This document shows, piece by piece, positions 1-8,415 of a DNA stretch of 54,770 nucleotides. The notes below the pieces were generated by a model. That model worked only from the letters and a program-made list of their open reading frames with translations. It was not told the DNA's origin and made no database searches. Within the stretch, counting starts at the first letter, position 1. Each line of letters opens with the position of its first letter. A program made the position numbers and the translations under genes. Source of the DNA: Acidobacteriota bacterium (GTDB lineage: Bacteria > Acidobacteriota > Terriglobia > Bryobacterales > Bryobacteraceae); the NCBI GenBank assembly GCA_023436715.1, contig JAEZIJ010000130.1:1-54770 (forward strand), given 5' to 3'.

Positions 1-75
1 CCGAAAAAACCAGCTTAGACAAGGGAAAGGGGGCAGTTGCAAAGGCAACCCCCGAATCCCGGGCGATCACAAAAA

Positions 76-120
76 GGGGACATTTCTATCGAGGAGCTAC
101 GGGGGACATTTCTATCGAGG
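76..120. repeat. Two direct copies of a 19-bp motif, possible IS-end repeat
   Basis: The motif ggggacatttctatcgagg occurs exactly at 76-94 and again at 102-120, a 26-bp period. Closely spaced repeats of this kind with a GGGACATTTCTA core are typical of the terminal transposase-binding sites of IS21/IS481-like elements, so this may be the end of an insertion sequence lying left of the window. No transposase is visible. A short GC hairpin (29-53) lies just left of it. The family assignment is from memory and weak; the repeat itself is seen directly. Confidence 0.5.
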
Positions 121-144
121 TTTGACAGGAGAGCCGTAGGCGGA

Positions 145-173
145 TTGCACACACTCTTCCGATAATCTATTCT
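145..173 (+). promoter_or_regulatory. Candidate promoter of the TPR gene, start codon close to the expected TSS
   Basis: TTGCAC (145-150) and TATTCT (168-173) are separated by 17 bp. The ATG at 182 lies 8 nt after the -10-like hexamer, so the transcript would have almost no leader, consistent with the absence of a Shine-Dalgarno sequence. The hexamer matches are moderate (about 4 of 6 each). Confidence 0.3.
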
Positions 174-181
174 GGTTTGCG

Positions 182-1294
182 ATGTTTTGTCCTTACCTTG
201 CGGTGACCGTGCTTGCCCTCTGCGCGGCGGCACCACCCCAGGAGGCTCCCGAGAGGATACTGCAGCAGGCGGTCTCCAAACATCAGGCCGGGGATGTCGA
301 AGGGGCCATCGTGGCGTATCGCAAGTACCTCGCCGTGCGTCCCGATTCCCCGTCCGTGCGCTCCGATTTGGGGGTCGCCCTGTCCCGAGCTGGACGCTAT
401 GAGGAAGCAATCACCGAGTACCAGGCGGCGCTGAAGGAATCCCGGGATCCCCGGGTCGCGATGAACCTTGCGCTGGCCTTCTACAAGTCGGGCCAGATAT
501 CCAGGGCGGCGGCCGAACTGTCGCCCCTGCAAAAGATGCAGCCCGCCAACCAGCAGATCACCCTCCTGCTCGCCGACTCCTGGCTTCGCATGGGCGAGGA
601 TGGCAAGGTTATCGAACTGCTGACCCCGATCGAGAACCAAAGCCAGGACAACCTAGCCATCGCGTACCTGCTGGGGATGGCGTTGCTGCGGGACAAGAAA
701 CCGGAGCGCGCACAGCAGTACATCGACCGCATCCTGCGCAACGGCGACTCAGCCGAAGCCCGATTGTTGATGGCGACCGCCAAATTGACCGCCATGGACA
801 ACACCGGCGCCATCGCGGACCTCGAAAAGGCCGTTCAACTGAATCCACGCCTGCCCGAAGCCTGGTCTTACCTTGGTCGCGCCCAGATGGACAGCGGCAA
901 CAGCCCGGCGGCGCGCATCGCTTTCCAAAAGGAACTCGAACAGAACCCGAACGATTTCGAATCGAACCTGAACCTTGCGGTGCTGATGAAGCAGGAGCAG
1001 GACTACGACGGAGCACGCAAACTGCTGGCACGGGCGCTCCGCGTGCGCCCCGGCGATTTCGCGGCTCGCTTCCAGGTGGCTGCCGTCGATCTGGCCACCG
1101 GAAACGTCGAGAAAGCCCGTGTCAACCTGGAAAGCATCCTTAAGGAGGCGCCCCAATTCGTGGAGGCGCACGTTTCACTGGCCACCGTCTACTATCGTCT
1201 GAAGCGGAAGGCGGACGGTGATCGCGAGCGGGAGATCGTCCAGAAACTGAACGCCGAGTTGCAGGCCCAGCAGACCAGAGGCAAAGTGCAGTAA
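182..1294 (+). CDS. Exported tetratricopeptide-repeat protein
   Basis: This 370-aa protein is almost entirely TPR helices. After a short hydrophobic N-terminus (residues 5-17, ending near AAAPPQ, likely a signal peptide) about nine TPR-like units can be followed, for example SDLGVALSRAGRYEEAITEY (around 60-80) and AWSYLGRAQMDSGNSPAARI (around 227-246). TPR arrays are protein-protein interaction scaffolds, and no catalytic domain is present. The charged, Gln-rich C-terminus (ELQAQQTRG) ends the last repeat. The gene converges on the VWFA-type gene downstream. In acidobacteria TPR proteins often sit beside CRTAC1 and VWFA-type genes, as here, but the partner is unknown. The ATG at 182 has no obvious RBS and a -10-like hexamer just upstream. 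Confidence 0.85.
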   Translation: MFCPYLAVTVLALCAAAPPQEAPERILQQAVSKHQAGDVEGAIVAYRKYLAVRPDSPSVRSDLGVALSRAGRYEEAITEYQAALKESRDPRVAMNLALAFYKSGQISRAAAELSPLQKMQPANQQITLLLADSWLRMGEDGKVIELLTPIENQSQDNLAIAYLLGMALLRDKKPERAQQYIDRILRNGDSAEARLLMATAKLTAMDNTGAIADLEKAVQLNPRLPEAWSYLGRAQMDSGNSPAARIAFQKELEQNPNDFESNLNLAVLMKQEQDYDGARKLLARALRVRPGDFAARFQVAAVDLATGNVEKARVNLESILKEAPQFVEAHVSLATVYYRLKRKADGDREREIVQKLNAELQAQQTRGKVQ

Positions 1295-1349
1295 CAAACT
1301 CACTTCGGGATCCTGCTCTCGAAGAACCGATCCGCGCTCTCAGCGCGCG

Positions 1350-3521
1350 TTACTCGATTCTGACGGCGGTCCTGGTTTCCGCAGCCGTAGTCCCCTGCTG
1401 CGCTGCGGCGCGGACTTCGTAGTCGCCCGGCGGAATGGCAGCGGCAGGGATTGTCATCACGTAGGGGATTCGGCCCTGTGCGTCCGCCGGCGGCAGTGGA
1501 AGCGGCACTTTGGTCAGGCTCTTTCCGTTTTGCAGGAACTCGACTTCAACGGTCGCGCGCGAGGAGATCGCCGGATCCTGGTACACCGTAAAGAACAGGC
1601 GGAGGTTTGAATCGGACGTCCGCTGCACGCTTGTATTCAAGGTGGGCGTGATGAGCCCGCCCTGAAACCGGAACGGTTCGTTCGGATCCAGGTTCTTCGC
1701 GTTTGGCAGGTAGCTTCGCACGCCCGTGAGCGATGAAATCGCAACACCCTTACCCTTCGGCGCGACGGTGAATTCAAAACGCTGCATCCCGATCTTGCCG
1801 CTTTCGCGATCCATCACCGCGGTCTCGAGTACGTATTTGCCGGGGGCGAAGGCGAGCGTCATTTTCTCCACGAAGTTGCCGAGCTTCAGTTGGTCCGCCG
1901 TCACCTGCAGATTCCTGTCGCGGGTCACTTTCTCGATCATCTCGCCCTTCGCATCCCTGACGATCGCTCCGAGCGCGAAGTGAACATTCTGTGTCTTCTT
2001 CGCCTGATCAGTTTTCGGCTGGAGGCCGCGAAGCGGCACCTCCACCAGAACCGATACGCCGGTCGCATCCTGCTTCGGCTGGAGGACAACCGCCGCCGAG
2101 CGGAACACCACGTCGCTGGAGATGCTGCCCGCGGAAATAGCCTTCAGCAGCGCCACTTCGTAGACTTGCATGCCGGACGCACGCAGTTCGGCGGGCAGTG
2201 CGAAGTAACCGCTTCGCGCGTGAACCACCAGGTTCTTGCGGTTCGTGTCTACCTTGATCTTGCGAAAGCTTCCGTCGTAGTTCGCGATCTGGGGCTTGTA
2301 GGAAACTTCGTAGTAGCTGCCGATCTCCTCGTTTACCAGCCGCAGCGGAGCGCGCAGGTCGTTGCTGTCGCCGACGAGGAATCCGCCGGTGGATTCGGCC
2401 AGGTCGCGGATGAACAGTTGCGTGTTCGCCCGTGCCGACGTTTCCGCGTTGTCCGAGGACTTCACCTGTTCCTCAGTGACGAAGCTCGGATTCGATGGGG
2501 CGCCGATCTGGTTCCCGACGCCCGTCGTCTCCCGGCTGGCATTTGCGGCGCCGGCGAGTTGGTCGGCGGCGCCCCTGTTCAGCGAGCCCGTCATCACGCC
2601 GCGCGTATCGATCGAATAGAAGGTGACATTGCCGCGGTTCGCCAACCCGATGAGGTTCTCGAACGGGAGATTCAATTCCGGAGTCACTCTCATCCCCGAG
2701 CTGAAGTAAAGAATCGACTTCCGGCCCGGCATGCTGAACTGTCCCCGCGCCAGCGACTGGAGAGCCGCAATCGACAGGCGCGCGTCGACGCCCGCCATCG
2801 CTGCATCCATTCGCAGCATGTCGAGCATCACTTTCATGAGAAGGGCTTTTGTGCCGTCCGCCGGCGAGCCTCCCGCAGCAGCGCCGAGGCTCCTGGCCAG
2901 CTCGCTCTTGATCGCCTCGGACTCCGAAACGAGCTTACCGGCGGCGAGACCGGCAGTGGCGCGGTCGATGGCTCCGAGGATCGCTTCCCTGTCAGTCGTG
3001 AACGGTTGCAGCACCAGGAGCCGCTTGTTGATGACGACGACGGAGTAGAAAACGTTGCCGCCCTGCTCTCCCTTCACGAGATCGGTGGCCGCCGCCCTCG
3101 CCAGTTTCAGTTGATCCGTATCCACCGAGCCAGTTACCGAGCGCGTCTTGGAATCGATTTCCGACTGGCCGGCGACGGGCGGCTCAAACGCCAGCGTAAC
3201 CAGCCGGATCTGCCGGAGCGGGTCGAGTGGAATCCTCGCCCCGGTTGGCAAGGCAATGGCTTCGGCGCCCTGGACCAGGCGGACGCTCGTGAGTTCCTGT
3301 TTTGAGCCGTCGTCCAATACGGTGAGGTCCCCGGGCTTCAGGTCCGTGATGGGTTTCCCCTTCTTGTCGCGGACGATGACGTCCAGCAGGACTTCATCGG
3401 CGGTGGTCTGAGCCGTGGGTGTCTGAGGATTTGCGGCGGGAGCGGGTGGTTGCTGAGCGGACGCAAATTCGGCAAATGCGGCCGCCGCCAGCAGAAGGGA
3501 TACGACAATCCGGTTCTTCAT
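1350..3521 (-). CDS. VWFA-related acidobacterial domain protein, exported
   Basis: This 723-aa protein has a clear signal peptide (residues 1-22, ending FASAQQ) followed by a Pro/Ala-rich linker. The segment DEVLLDVIVRDKKGKPITDL (about 42-61) is the N-terminal signature of the VWFA-related domain family that is greatly expanded in Acidobacteriota. A VWA-like fold follows, with the GRKSILYFSSGMRV strand (about residues 266-279) typical of the family. The C-terminal third is predicted beta-rich with no recognised domain. The protein is likely periplasmic or surface-exposed and its ligand is unknown. A truncated TPR remnant lies 20 bp upstream on the same strand, so the gene was probably once downstream of a TPR gene. 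Confidence 0.85.
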   Translation of the reverse strand: MKNRIVVSLLLAAAAFAEFASAQQPPAPAANPQTPTAQTTADEVLLDVIVRDKKGKPITDLKPGDLTVLDDGSKQELTSVRLVQGAEAIALPTGARIPLDPLRQIRLVTLAFEPPVAGQSEIDSKTRSVTGSVDTDQLKLARAAATDLVKGEQGGNVFYSVVVINKRLLVLQPFTTDREAILGAIDRATAGLAAGKLVSESEAIKSELARSLGAAAGGSPADGTKALLMKVMLDMLRMDAAMAGVDARLSIAALQSLARGQFSMPGRKSILYFSSGMRVTPELNLPFENLIGLANRGNVTFYSIDTRGVMTGSLNRGAADQLAGAANASRETTGVGNQIGAPSNPSFVTEEQVKSSDNAETSARANTQLFIRDLAESTGGFLVGDSNDLRAPLRLVNEEIGSYYEVSYKPQIANYDGSFRKIKVDTNRKNLVVHARSGYFALPAELRASGMQVYEVALLKAISAGSISSDVVFRSAAVVLQPKQDATGVSVLVEVPLRGLQPKTDQAKKTQNVHFALGAIVRDAKGEMIEKVTRDRNLQVTADQLKLGNFVEKMTLAFAPGKYVLETAVMDRESGKIGMQRFEFTVAPKGKGVAISSLTGVRSYLPNAKNLDPNEPFRFQGGLITPTLNTSVQRTSDSNLRLFFTVYQDPAISSRATVEVEFLQNGKSLTKVPLPLPPADAQGRIPYVMTIPAAAIPPGDYEVRAAAQQGTTAAETRTAVRIE

Positions 3522-3541
3522 AACGCCTCGATGTCTTCAGA

Positions 3542-3781
3542 TCATGGAGTCTTTGGATCGGCCGACTGTTTCAGACGCTCAAATTCCGCGAGTTCCCGAG
3601 CCGCATCGGCTTTGCGGCCGATTTGCGTGTACGCCGATGCGAGACCGAAACGGGCTTCGGGGCTGCGGGGTGCGAGTGATTTCCAGTTCCCGAGCCTGCC
3701 GGAGTCGCGACCGTAAGGGAGCGGTGCCTGTGAATCCGCCGGAGCCTGAAGCATCGGGAGAGCCAGAGTCGCACCTGCCAT
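3542..3781 (-). pseudogene. C-terminal remnant of a TPR protein
   Basis: The last 50 or so codons encode a TPR-like helical hairpin (EARFGLASAYTQIGRKADAA, then RELAEFERLKQSADPKTP) ending at a stop 20 bp before the VWFA-type gene. Upstream of about position 3700 the open frame loses TPR character and runs through a short repeat-like segment, and there is no room for the rest of a TPR gene before the CRTAC1 stop at 3840. I read it as the 3' end of a deleted TPR gene once lying between the CRTAC1 and VWFA-type genes. A genuine 79-aa orphan is possible but less likely. Confidence 0.5.
3707..3725. repeat. Short intergenic repeat-like motif
   Basis: The segment gcgaccgtaagggagcggt sits where the TPR remnant loses its coding character. 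From memory, motifs of this kind recur between genes in Solibacter-like genomes. Only this one copy is in the window, so the repeat nature cannot be shown here. Confidence 0.25.
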
Positions 3782-3839
3782 GCTCTAGTCCGTCCCCAAT
3801 TCTACTCCCAGACGGTTCCGGACGGGCCTTGTTTCCGTG

Positions 3840-5525
3840 CTATTTTGCCGGCTCGTCCACTTTCAGGACCTGGTCGACCGCAACATCTTTCAAAACCGTT
3901 TGAATTCCCGATGGCCAATGGATCTCAACGGAGGCGATCCTGGTTTCCCGCCCCAGCCCGAAGTGGACGCGCTTGTCCGTGGACCCCATGAATCCCACGC
4001 TGACCGCGACGTGGTTATAGAGCGTCCGGCCGGAAGCTGTCGTCAGCTTGACCTTCGCTCCGATGGCGTCGCGCGCACTCTTGTGCCCAACCAGGCTCAG
4101 TAACAGCCAGTGATTGCCGTTGTCTCCGGAATTCATCAAAATCCGCGGGGGCTCGTTCAAGGAGGTCACAACAATGTCCAGCGAGCCGTCGCCGTTCAAA
4201 TCGCCGAAGGCCGACCCGCGCTGGTAGCCTACCCTCAGAAAATCCTTGCCCATCTCTTCGGATACATCCACAAACGATTTCCCCTCGACGTTTTCGAACA
4301 TCGTGTCGTGCTGCGGCGACTTCTCATTCACCTGGTCGACGTCTCCGTTCGCCGAGTAGATATCCTTCCAGCCGTCGTTGTTATAGTCGATAAATCCGTT
4401 GCTCCAGCCCGAGTAGGGCATGCTGAGCTGCCGGATATTGGACACGTACGAGTAATACTGGAACTGGTCCGCGCGGTTCCGCAGCAGCGCCCAGATCTGC
4501 GTCATCAGGTTGTTATAGAAGATGTCCACCTTGCCGTCGTTGTCGAAGTCCTTCGCGTCGCACCCCATTGAGGAGCCCGTGTGGGCATTGTCGTTGTAAG
4601 CTACACCCAACTCCAGCCCGCGCTCCTCGAACTTGCCGTTCTTGAGGTTGATGAAGATCTGGTTGGGCTCGGTGTCGTTCGCGATAAACACGTCCTGCCA
4701 GCCGTCGTTGTTGAAGTCTGCGATCGAAACGCCCATGCCCTTGCCGGGTGCGGCCCCGAATCCCGACTTGTCGGTCACGTCCTCGAACTTTCCGTTGCCG
4801 AGGTTGTGATAGAGGCGGTGGGGAACGCTCTTGTAACGCCGCGGGTCGCAGTAGTAATCCTTGCTGTCCATCGTGCAGCGGAAATCCTTCTCCGGCGTCC
4901 AGAACGTGTAATTGGACACAAGGAGGTCGAGCAGTCCGTCTTTGTCGTAATCGAACCAGGCCGCCGCCACGCTCAGTGTGTCGGCAGGCTTGCCACCAAT
5001 ATTCGCAGCCGCTGTTACATCGGTGAAGGTTCCGTTGCCGTTGTTGTGATAGAGCGTATTCCGCGCGGCGCCGCAGATGAACAGGTCTTCGTGACCGTCG
5101 TTGTCGTAATCCCCGACCGCGACGCCGAAGTTATAGTCGAGTTGCTCTCCGTTCAAGCCGGCTTTTGCGGTGACGTCCTCGAACGTTCCATCGCTCTTCT
5201 GCCGCAGAAGGCAGTTGTAGAAGGAAGGGTCGGTTTTCTTCATCTCCGGGAACCGCGCTCCGTTGGTGAAGAAGATATCCAGTCTGCCGTCGTTGTCATA
5301 ATCGAACAGGGCGACTCCGCCGCACATCGGCTGGATGAAATACTTGCGGCCGGCAAAGCTGTTATTCGTCTTGTAGGAGATGTGCGAACGCGAAGATACT
5401 TCGGTAAAATGGGGCCGCTTCGAGGGCTGGGCAGCCTTTCCGGACAGCAGAGCGAGAAAAGAAAAAACGCTTAGCCCGGACGTGAAAACGATGGCAGCGC
5501 GGTTCAGAGGGACCCTCCGAAGCAA
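3840..5525 (-). CDS. CRTAC1-family protein (FG-GAP/VCBS propeller plus ASPIC/UnbV domain)
   Basis: This 561-aa exported protein has an N-terminal hydrophobic segment (about 9-28) and then repeated VCBS/FG-GAP calcium-binding-like blades, for example ALFDYDNDGRLDIFFTNG (about 72-89), GVAVGDYDNDGHEDLFICGA, IADFNNDGWQDVFIANDT and DLNGDGSLDIVVTS. The C-terminal ~70 residues are an ASPIC/UnbV domain ending in VHFGLG...VEIHWPSG. The fold is an integrin-alpha-like propeller, probably extracellular, and its function in acidobacteria is not established. The only start codon that retains the signal peptide is a TTG at 5525 (the next in-frame ATG is about 68 codons in). There is no RBS, but a TATGAT lies 8 nt upstream. 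It is divergent from a paralogue 49 bp away. Confidence 0.88.
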   Translation of the reverse strand: MLRRVPLNRAAIVFTSGLSVFSFLALLSGKAAQPSKRPHFTEVSSRSHISYKTNNSFAGRKYFIQPMCGGVALFDYDNDGRLDIFFTNGARFPEMKKTDPSFYNCLLRQKSDGTFEDVTAKAGLNGEQLDYNFGVAVGDYDNDGHEDLFICGAARNTLYHNNGNGTFTDVTAAANIGGKPADTLSVAAAWFDYDKDGLLDLLVSNYTFWTPEKDFRCTMDSKDYYCDPRRYKSVPHRLYHNLGNGKFEDVTDKSGFGAAPGKGMGVSIADFNNDGWQDVFIANDTEPNQIFINLKNGKFEERGLELGVAYNDNAHTGSSMGCDAKDFDNDGKVDIFYNNLMTQIWALLRNRADQFQYYSYVSNIRQLSMPYSGWSNGFIDYNNDGWKDIYSANGDVDQVNEKSPQHDTMFENVEGKSFVDVSEEMGKDFLRVGYQRGSAFGDLNGDGSLDIVVTSLNEPPRILMNSGDNGNHWLLLSLVGHKSARDAIGAKVKLTTASGRTLYNHVAVSVGFMGSTDKRVHFGLGRETRIASVEIHWPSGIQTVLKDVAVDQVLKVDEPAK

Positions 5526-5533
5526 ACAATGTT

Positions 5534-5539
5534 ATCATA
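5534..5539 (-). promoter_or_regulatory. -10-like hexamer directly upstream of the TTG start
   Basis: On the minus strand TATGAT ends 8 nt before the TTG start at 5525. There is no good -35 at 16-18 bp and no Shine-Dalgarno, which would fit a leaderless transcript beginning at or next to the TTG. Confidence 0.3.
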
Positions 5540-5574
5540 AGGCCCGATTACTCAACTGCTTCATCGATGCAGCC

Positions 5575-7272
5575 ATGAGGGTTCCGGTCTTAATCGCCGC
5601 CGTTGTTTGCGCTCTGCTGGCCGCACCGGTTGCGAGCACGATCTTTTTTGAGGAGATCGGGGCGCGCTCCGGCTTGGTTTTCACCATTAACAGTTGTCCC
5701 ACGCCGAATAAGAACCAACCGGAAACCATGGTCTCCGGAGTCGCGCTGCTCGATTACGATAACGATGGCTTCCTCGACGTCTACTTCGTGAACGGCGCCG
5801 CGATCCCGTCGCTCAAGAAAGAAACGCCAACTTACTGGAACCGCCTGTTCCATAACAATCGCGACGGCACCTTTACGGATGTCACCGAAAAGGCTGGTGT
5901 CGCGGGGGCAGGTTACGGGATGGGGTCGGCGGTCGGCGACTACAATAATGACGGCTGGCCCGACATTTTCGTAGCCAATGTGACGAAGAACCAACTCTTT
6001 CGCAATAACCACGATGGCACCTTCACGGATGTCACCGATGCGGCGGGCGTCGGCGGCGGGCTTTACGAGGGCAGGAAGATGTGGGCGGTCTCGGCCGCCT
6101 GGCTGGACTATAACAACGATGGGCTCCTTGACCTGTTCGTTTCCAACTACTGCGTGTGGGAAGTGAACAAGGACCCGTTCTGCGGCCCGGATCCGAGCAA
6201 GCGCGCCTACTGCCACCCCAAGAACTATAGTCCGCTCCCGAACACGCTCTACAGGAATAACGGAAACGGGACCTTCACCGATGTCTCGACCGAAACCGGC
6301 ATCGCCGGGCAGTTGGGGAAAGGCATGGGCGCGGCGATCGCGGACTACGACGGCGACGGCTTCATGGACATATTCGTAGCCAACGACAACACCCCGAACT
6401 TCCTGTTCCACAATCTCGGCGGCAGAAAGTTCGAGGAAGTGGCGCTGCAGAGCGGGGTGGCGTACTCCCAGAGCGCGAATGCCATCTCAGGCATGGGCGC
6501 CGACTTCAAGGACGTGGACAACGACGGCCGCCCCGACATCTGGCACACCGCCATCGAGAACGAATCGTTTCCGCTCTATCGCAACCAGGGCGGGGGTGAT
6601 TTCCTGGAGGTCACAGCGAAAGGTCTGCTCCTCCGCACCCGCACGATGTCCGGCTGGTCGAACGGCATCTTCGATTTCGATAACGACGGCTGGAAGGATC
6701 TGTTCGTCGCCCGCGGGAACGTTCTCGACAACGTTGCTCTGTTCTCCAACCGCCAGTACGAGGAACCGAACGCCGTCTTCCGAAATCTCGGGAATTCGAA
6801 ATTCCAGGACGTGAGCGCCGAAGCCGGGCCGGATTTTCAGAAAGCCGCTGCGCACCGCGGCGTCGCATTCGGCGACATGGACAACGATGGGCGCATCGAC
6901 GCGGTAGTGACGGTTCTGAACGGCAAATCGGAGTATTTCCACAACGTTTCGAAGAACGGCAATCACTGGATTCTTCTGAAGCTCGTGGGCGCCAGGAGTA
7001 ACCGTATGGGAATTGGAGCCCGGATCCGGATTACCGGCGAGGACGGCATGACGCAATACAACGAGGTCACCACCGCGACCGGCTATGCCTGCTCGAGCGA
7101 CTCACGGGTTCACTTCGGCCTGGGCGCGTCGAAGGTGAGCCGTGAGATCGAGATCAAGTGGCCCAGTGGCATCCGCCAGGTGCTGCGGAACGAGCCGGCG
7201 GACCAGGTTCTCACGATCAAGGAGAGCGGCGAACCGGCGCCGCCAGCCGCCGCGACGGCCAAGACCCGCTAG
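5575..7272 (+). CDS. CRTAC1-family protein (FG-GAP/VCBS propeller plus ASPIC/UnbV domain)
   Basis: This 565-aa paralogue of the divergent neighbour starts at the ATG at 5575, which opens a clean signal peptide (MRVPVLIAAVVCALLAAPVA). The open frame extends further upstream, but that part lies over the start of the divergent gene. Blades such as ALLDYDNDGFLDVYFVNGA, AVGDYNNDGWPDIFVANVT and DFDNDGWKDLFVARGN carry the D-x-[DN]-x-DG calcium-loop signature. The C-terminus (about 495-550) is the ASPIC/UnbV domain with RVHFGLG and IEIKWPSGIRQV. A Cys-containing insert (FCGPDPSKRAYCHP) occurs at the position of a similar insert in the paralogue (FRCTMDSKDYYCDP), showing the two are duplicates. It is likely secreted; ligand unknown. 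Confidence 0.88.
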   Translation: MRVPVLIAAVVCALLAAPVASTIFFEEIGARSGLVFTINSCPTPNKNQPETMVSGVALLDYDNDGFLDVYFVNGAAIPSLKKETPTYWNRLFHNNRDGTFTDVTEKAGVAGAGYGMGSAVGDYNNDGWPDIFVANVTKNQLFRNNHDGTFTDVTDAAGVGGGLYEGRKMWAVSAAWLDYNNDGLLDLFVSNYCVWEVNKDPFCGPDPSKRAYCHPKNYSPLPNTLYRNNGNGTFTDVSTETGIAGQLGKGMGAAIADYDGDGFMDIFVANDNTPNFLFHNLGGRKFEEVALQSGVAYSQSANAISGMGADFKDVDNDGRPDIWHTAIENESFPLYRNQGGGDFLEVTAKGLLLRTRTMSGWSNGIFDFDNDGWKDLFVARGNVLDNVALFSNRQYEEPNAVFRNLGNSKFQDVSAEAGPDFQKAAAHRGVAFGDMDNDGRIDAVVTVLNGKSEYFHNVSKNGNHWILLKLVGARSNRMGIGARIRITGEDGMTQYNEVTTATGYACSSDSRVHFGLGASKVSREIEIKWPSGIRQVLRNEPADQVLTIKESGEPAPPAAATAKTR

Positions 7273-7356
7273 GCCGAAGTTCCACTCCGATCCGCGCGGC
7301 GTGCGGCGGCTGGACTTGCCCGGCCGGTAACATCCTGTTACAAAAAAAAAGATTCG

Positions 7357-8184
7357 TCAGAAGAATTCGTGGGTAGATTCGGGTTCGGGCAGCTTGCCAA
7401 GTGAATGATAGAGGGCAAGTTCGAGCACTCGGTAGGTGCGAAAGCCGTAGGATTTTCTCATGGTGACTTTGGCTTTGTTATTTAGGCCCTCCACAACGCC
7501 GCTGAAAATCAGCTTCTGCGCCCGGAAATAATTGAGGATGAGTTCACGATGCTGACGGAGGGAGCGGGCGATTTTCTTCATCGGCTCGATGCGGGAGCGC
7601 ATGGTCTGCCGGCACCATTCATCGAGGAACTTGCCAGCCCAGGCGGGCGAGTTGTAATCCCAGAGCTGCTGGAAGGCTTCCTTGAGAAGGTAAGCCCGGA
7701 CGGTCTTCAGGTTGTAGCGGAGCAGGTCGCGCAGGCGGAAGCGCTGCTCAACCTTCAGGTTCTCTTCCCGCTTGAGCAGGAGCCAGCGCGACTTCTTCAG
7801 CAGCGGTGTCCGGCCTTCGCTCGCCATGCGTCGCGATTCTCCGGCGCGGACTTCGTCGAGGGCTTTATTCATTTTCGCGACGATATGGAAACGGTCGAGA
7901 ATATGCAGGGCCTCGGAACATTTCTCGCGGCGGCGACAGTCAACGCGCCGCATGGAGTACAGAAGGAAGACGAGAAAACCCCAGAGGGGAATGAACTCAA
8001 AGCGCCGTTCGGCGAGTTGGTCGTAACCGGGCGCCGGCAAATGGCAGCGCGAGCAGACTGCGGCCGAACCCTTGCGCGGTCGTACGGCCACTTCGATGCT
8101 CTTCTTGTCGGCAATGAAGCGGGCGTGCTGGTAGACAAAACCTCGGAAACGATGGCAGCGGTTTAGGATCGTGGTCAGTTCCAT
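7357..8184 (-). pseudogene. ISL3-family transposase with an internal in-frame deletion
   Basis: This 275-aa frame has the ends of an ISL3 transposase but not the middle. Residues 1-84 carry the N-terminal zinc-finger region (CSRC at 44-47, then RRVDC ending at Cys83). Residues 87-275 carry the C-terminal part of the DDE domain and helical region (EALHILDRFHIVAKMNKALD, then the C-terminal FSGVVEGLNNKAKVTMRKSYG containing the last catalytic Glu). Between them, at RRVDC-RRR-EKC (near nt 7920-7935), the fourth zinc Cys, the helix-turn-helix and the part of the catalytic domain bearing the earlier Asp residues are missing, roughly 120-150 residues by family length (about 400 aa). The product cannot be an active transposase. 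Terminal inverted repeats could not be assigned. The family call is from motifs. Confidence 0.8.
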
Positions 8185-8415
8185 GGTGGGAAGCGAGTGA
8201 CGGCGAAACCTCTACCATAAACCGCCCCAGACGCGGGTTCGGCTTCCCGTCTCGACTGCCGTGGCTCCCTTCGGCGAGATCGTGCAGCATTTTCAACGAA
8301 AGTTCCGAGAGGAAGCAACGTTGACCACGCCGGGAGCCGCGGGATCGGTAAACGCTGGGCGACCAGGCAGGAGCTATTGCAAGCTGGCGAGAATTTGCTG
8401 CGAACAGCTGTGACG

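Noticed and set aside
1890..3305. Long plus-strand open frame opposite the VWFA-type gene
   Set aside because: It is an antisense frame of a real gene in high-GC DNA, with no RBS, signal peptide or domain. The minus strand carries clear VWFA-family motifs.
5380..5574. Upstream extension of the plus-strand CRTAC1 gene
   Set aside because: It runs through the start of the divergent gene and adds a non-signal-like N-terminus; the ATG at 5575 opens a clean signal peptide.
7328..7342. Hairpin gtaacatcctgttac before the ISL3 remnant as a terminator
   Set aside because: It is followed on the plus strand by an A tract and has no T tract after it, so it does not fit a rho-independent terminator for either neighbour; it may be part of the element's end.
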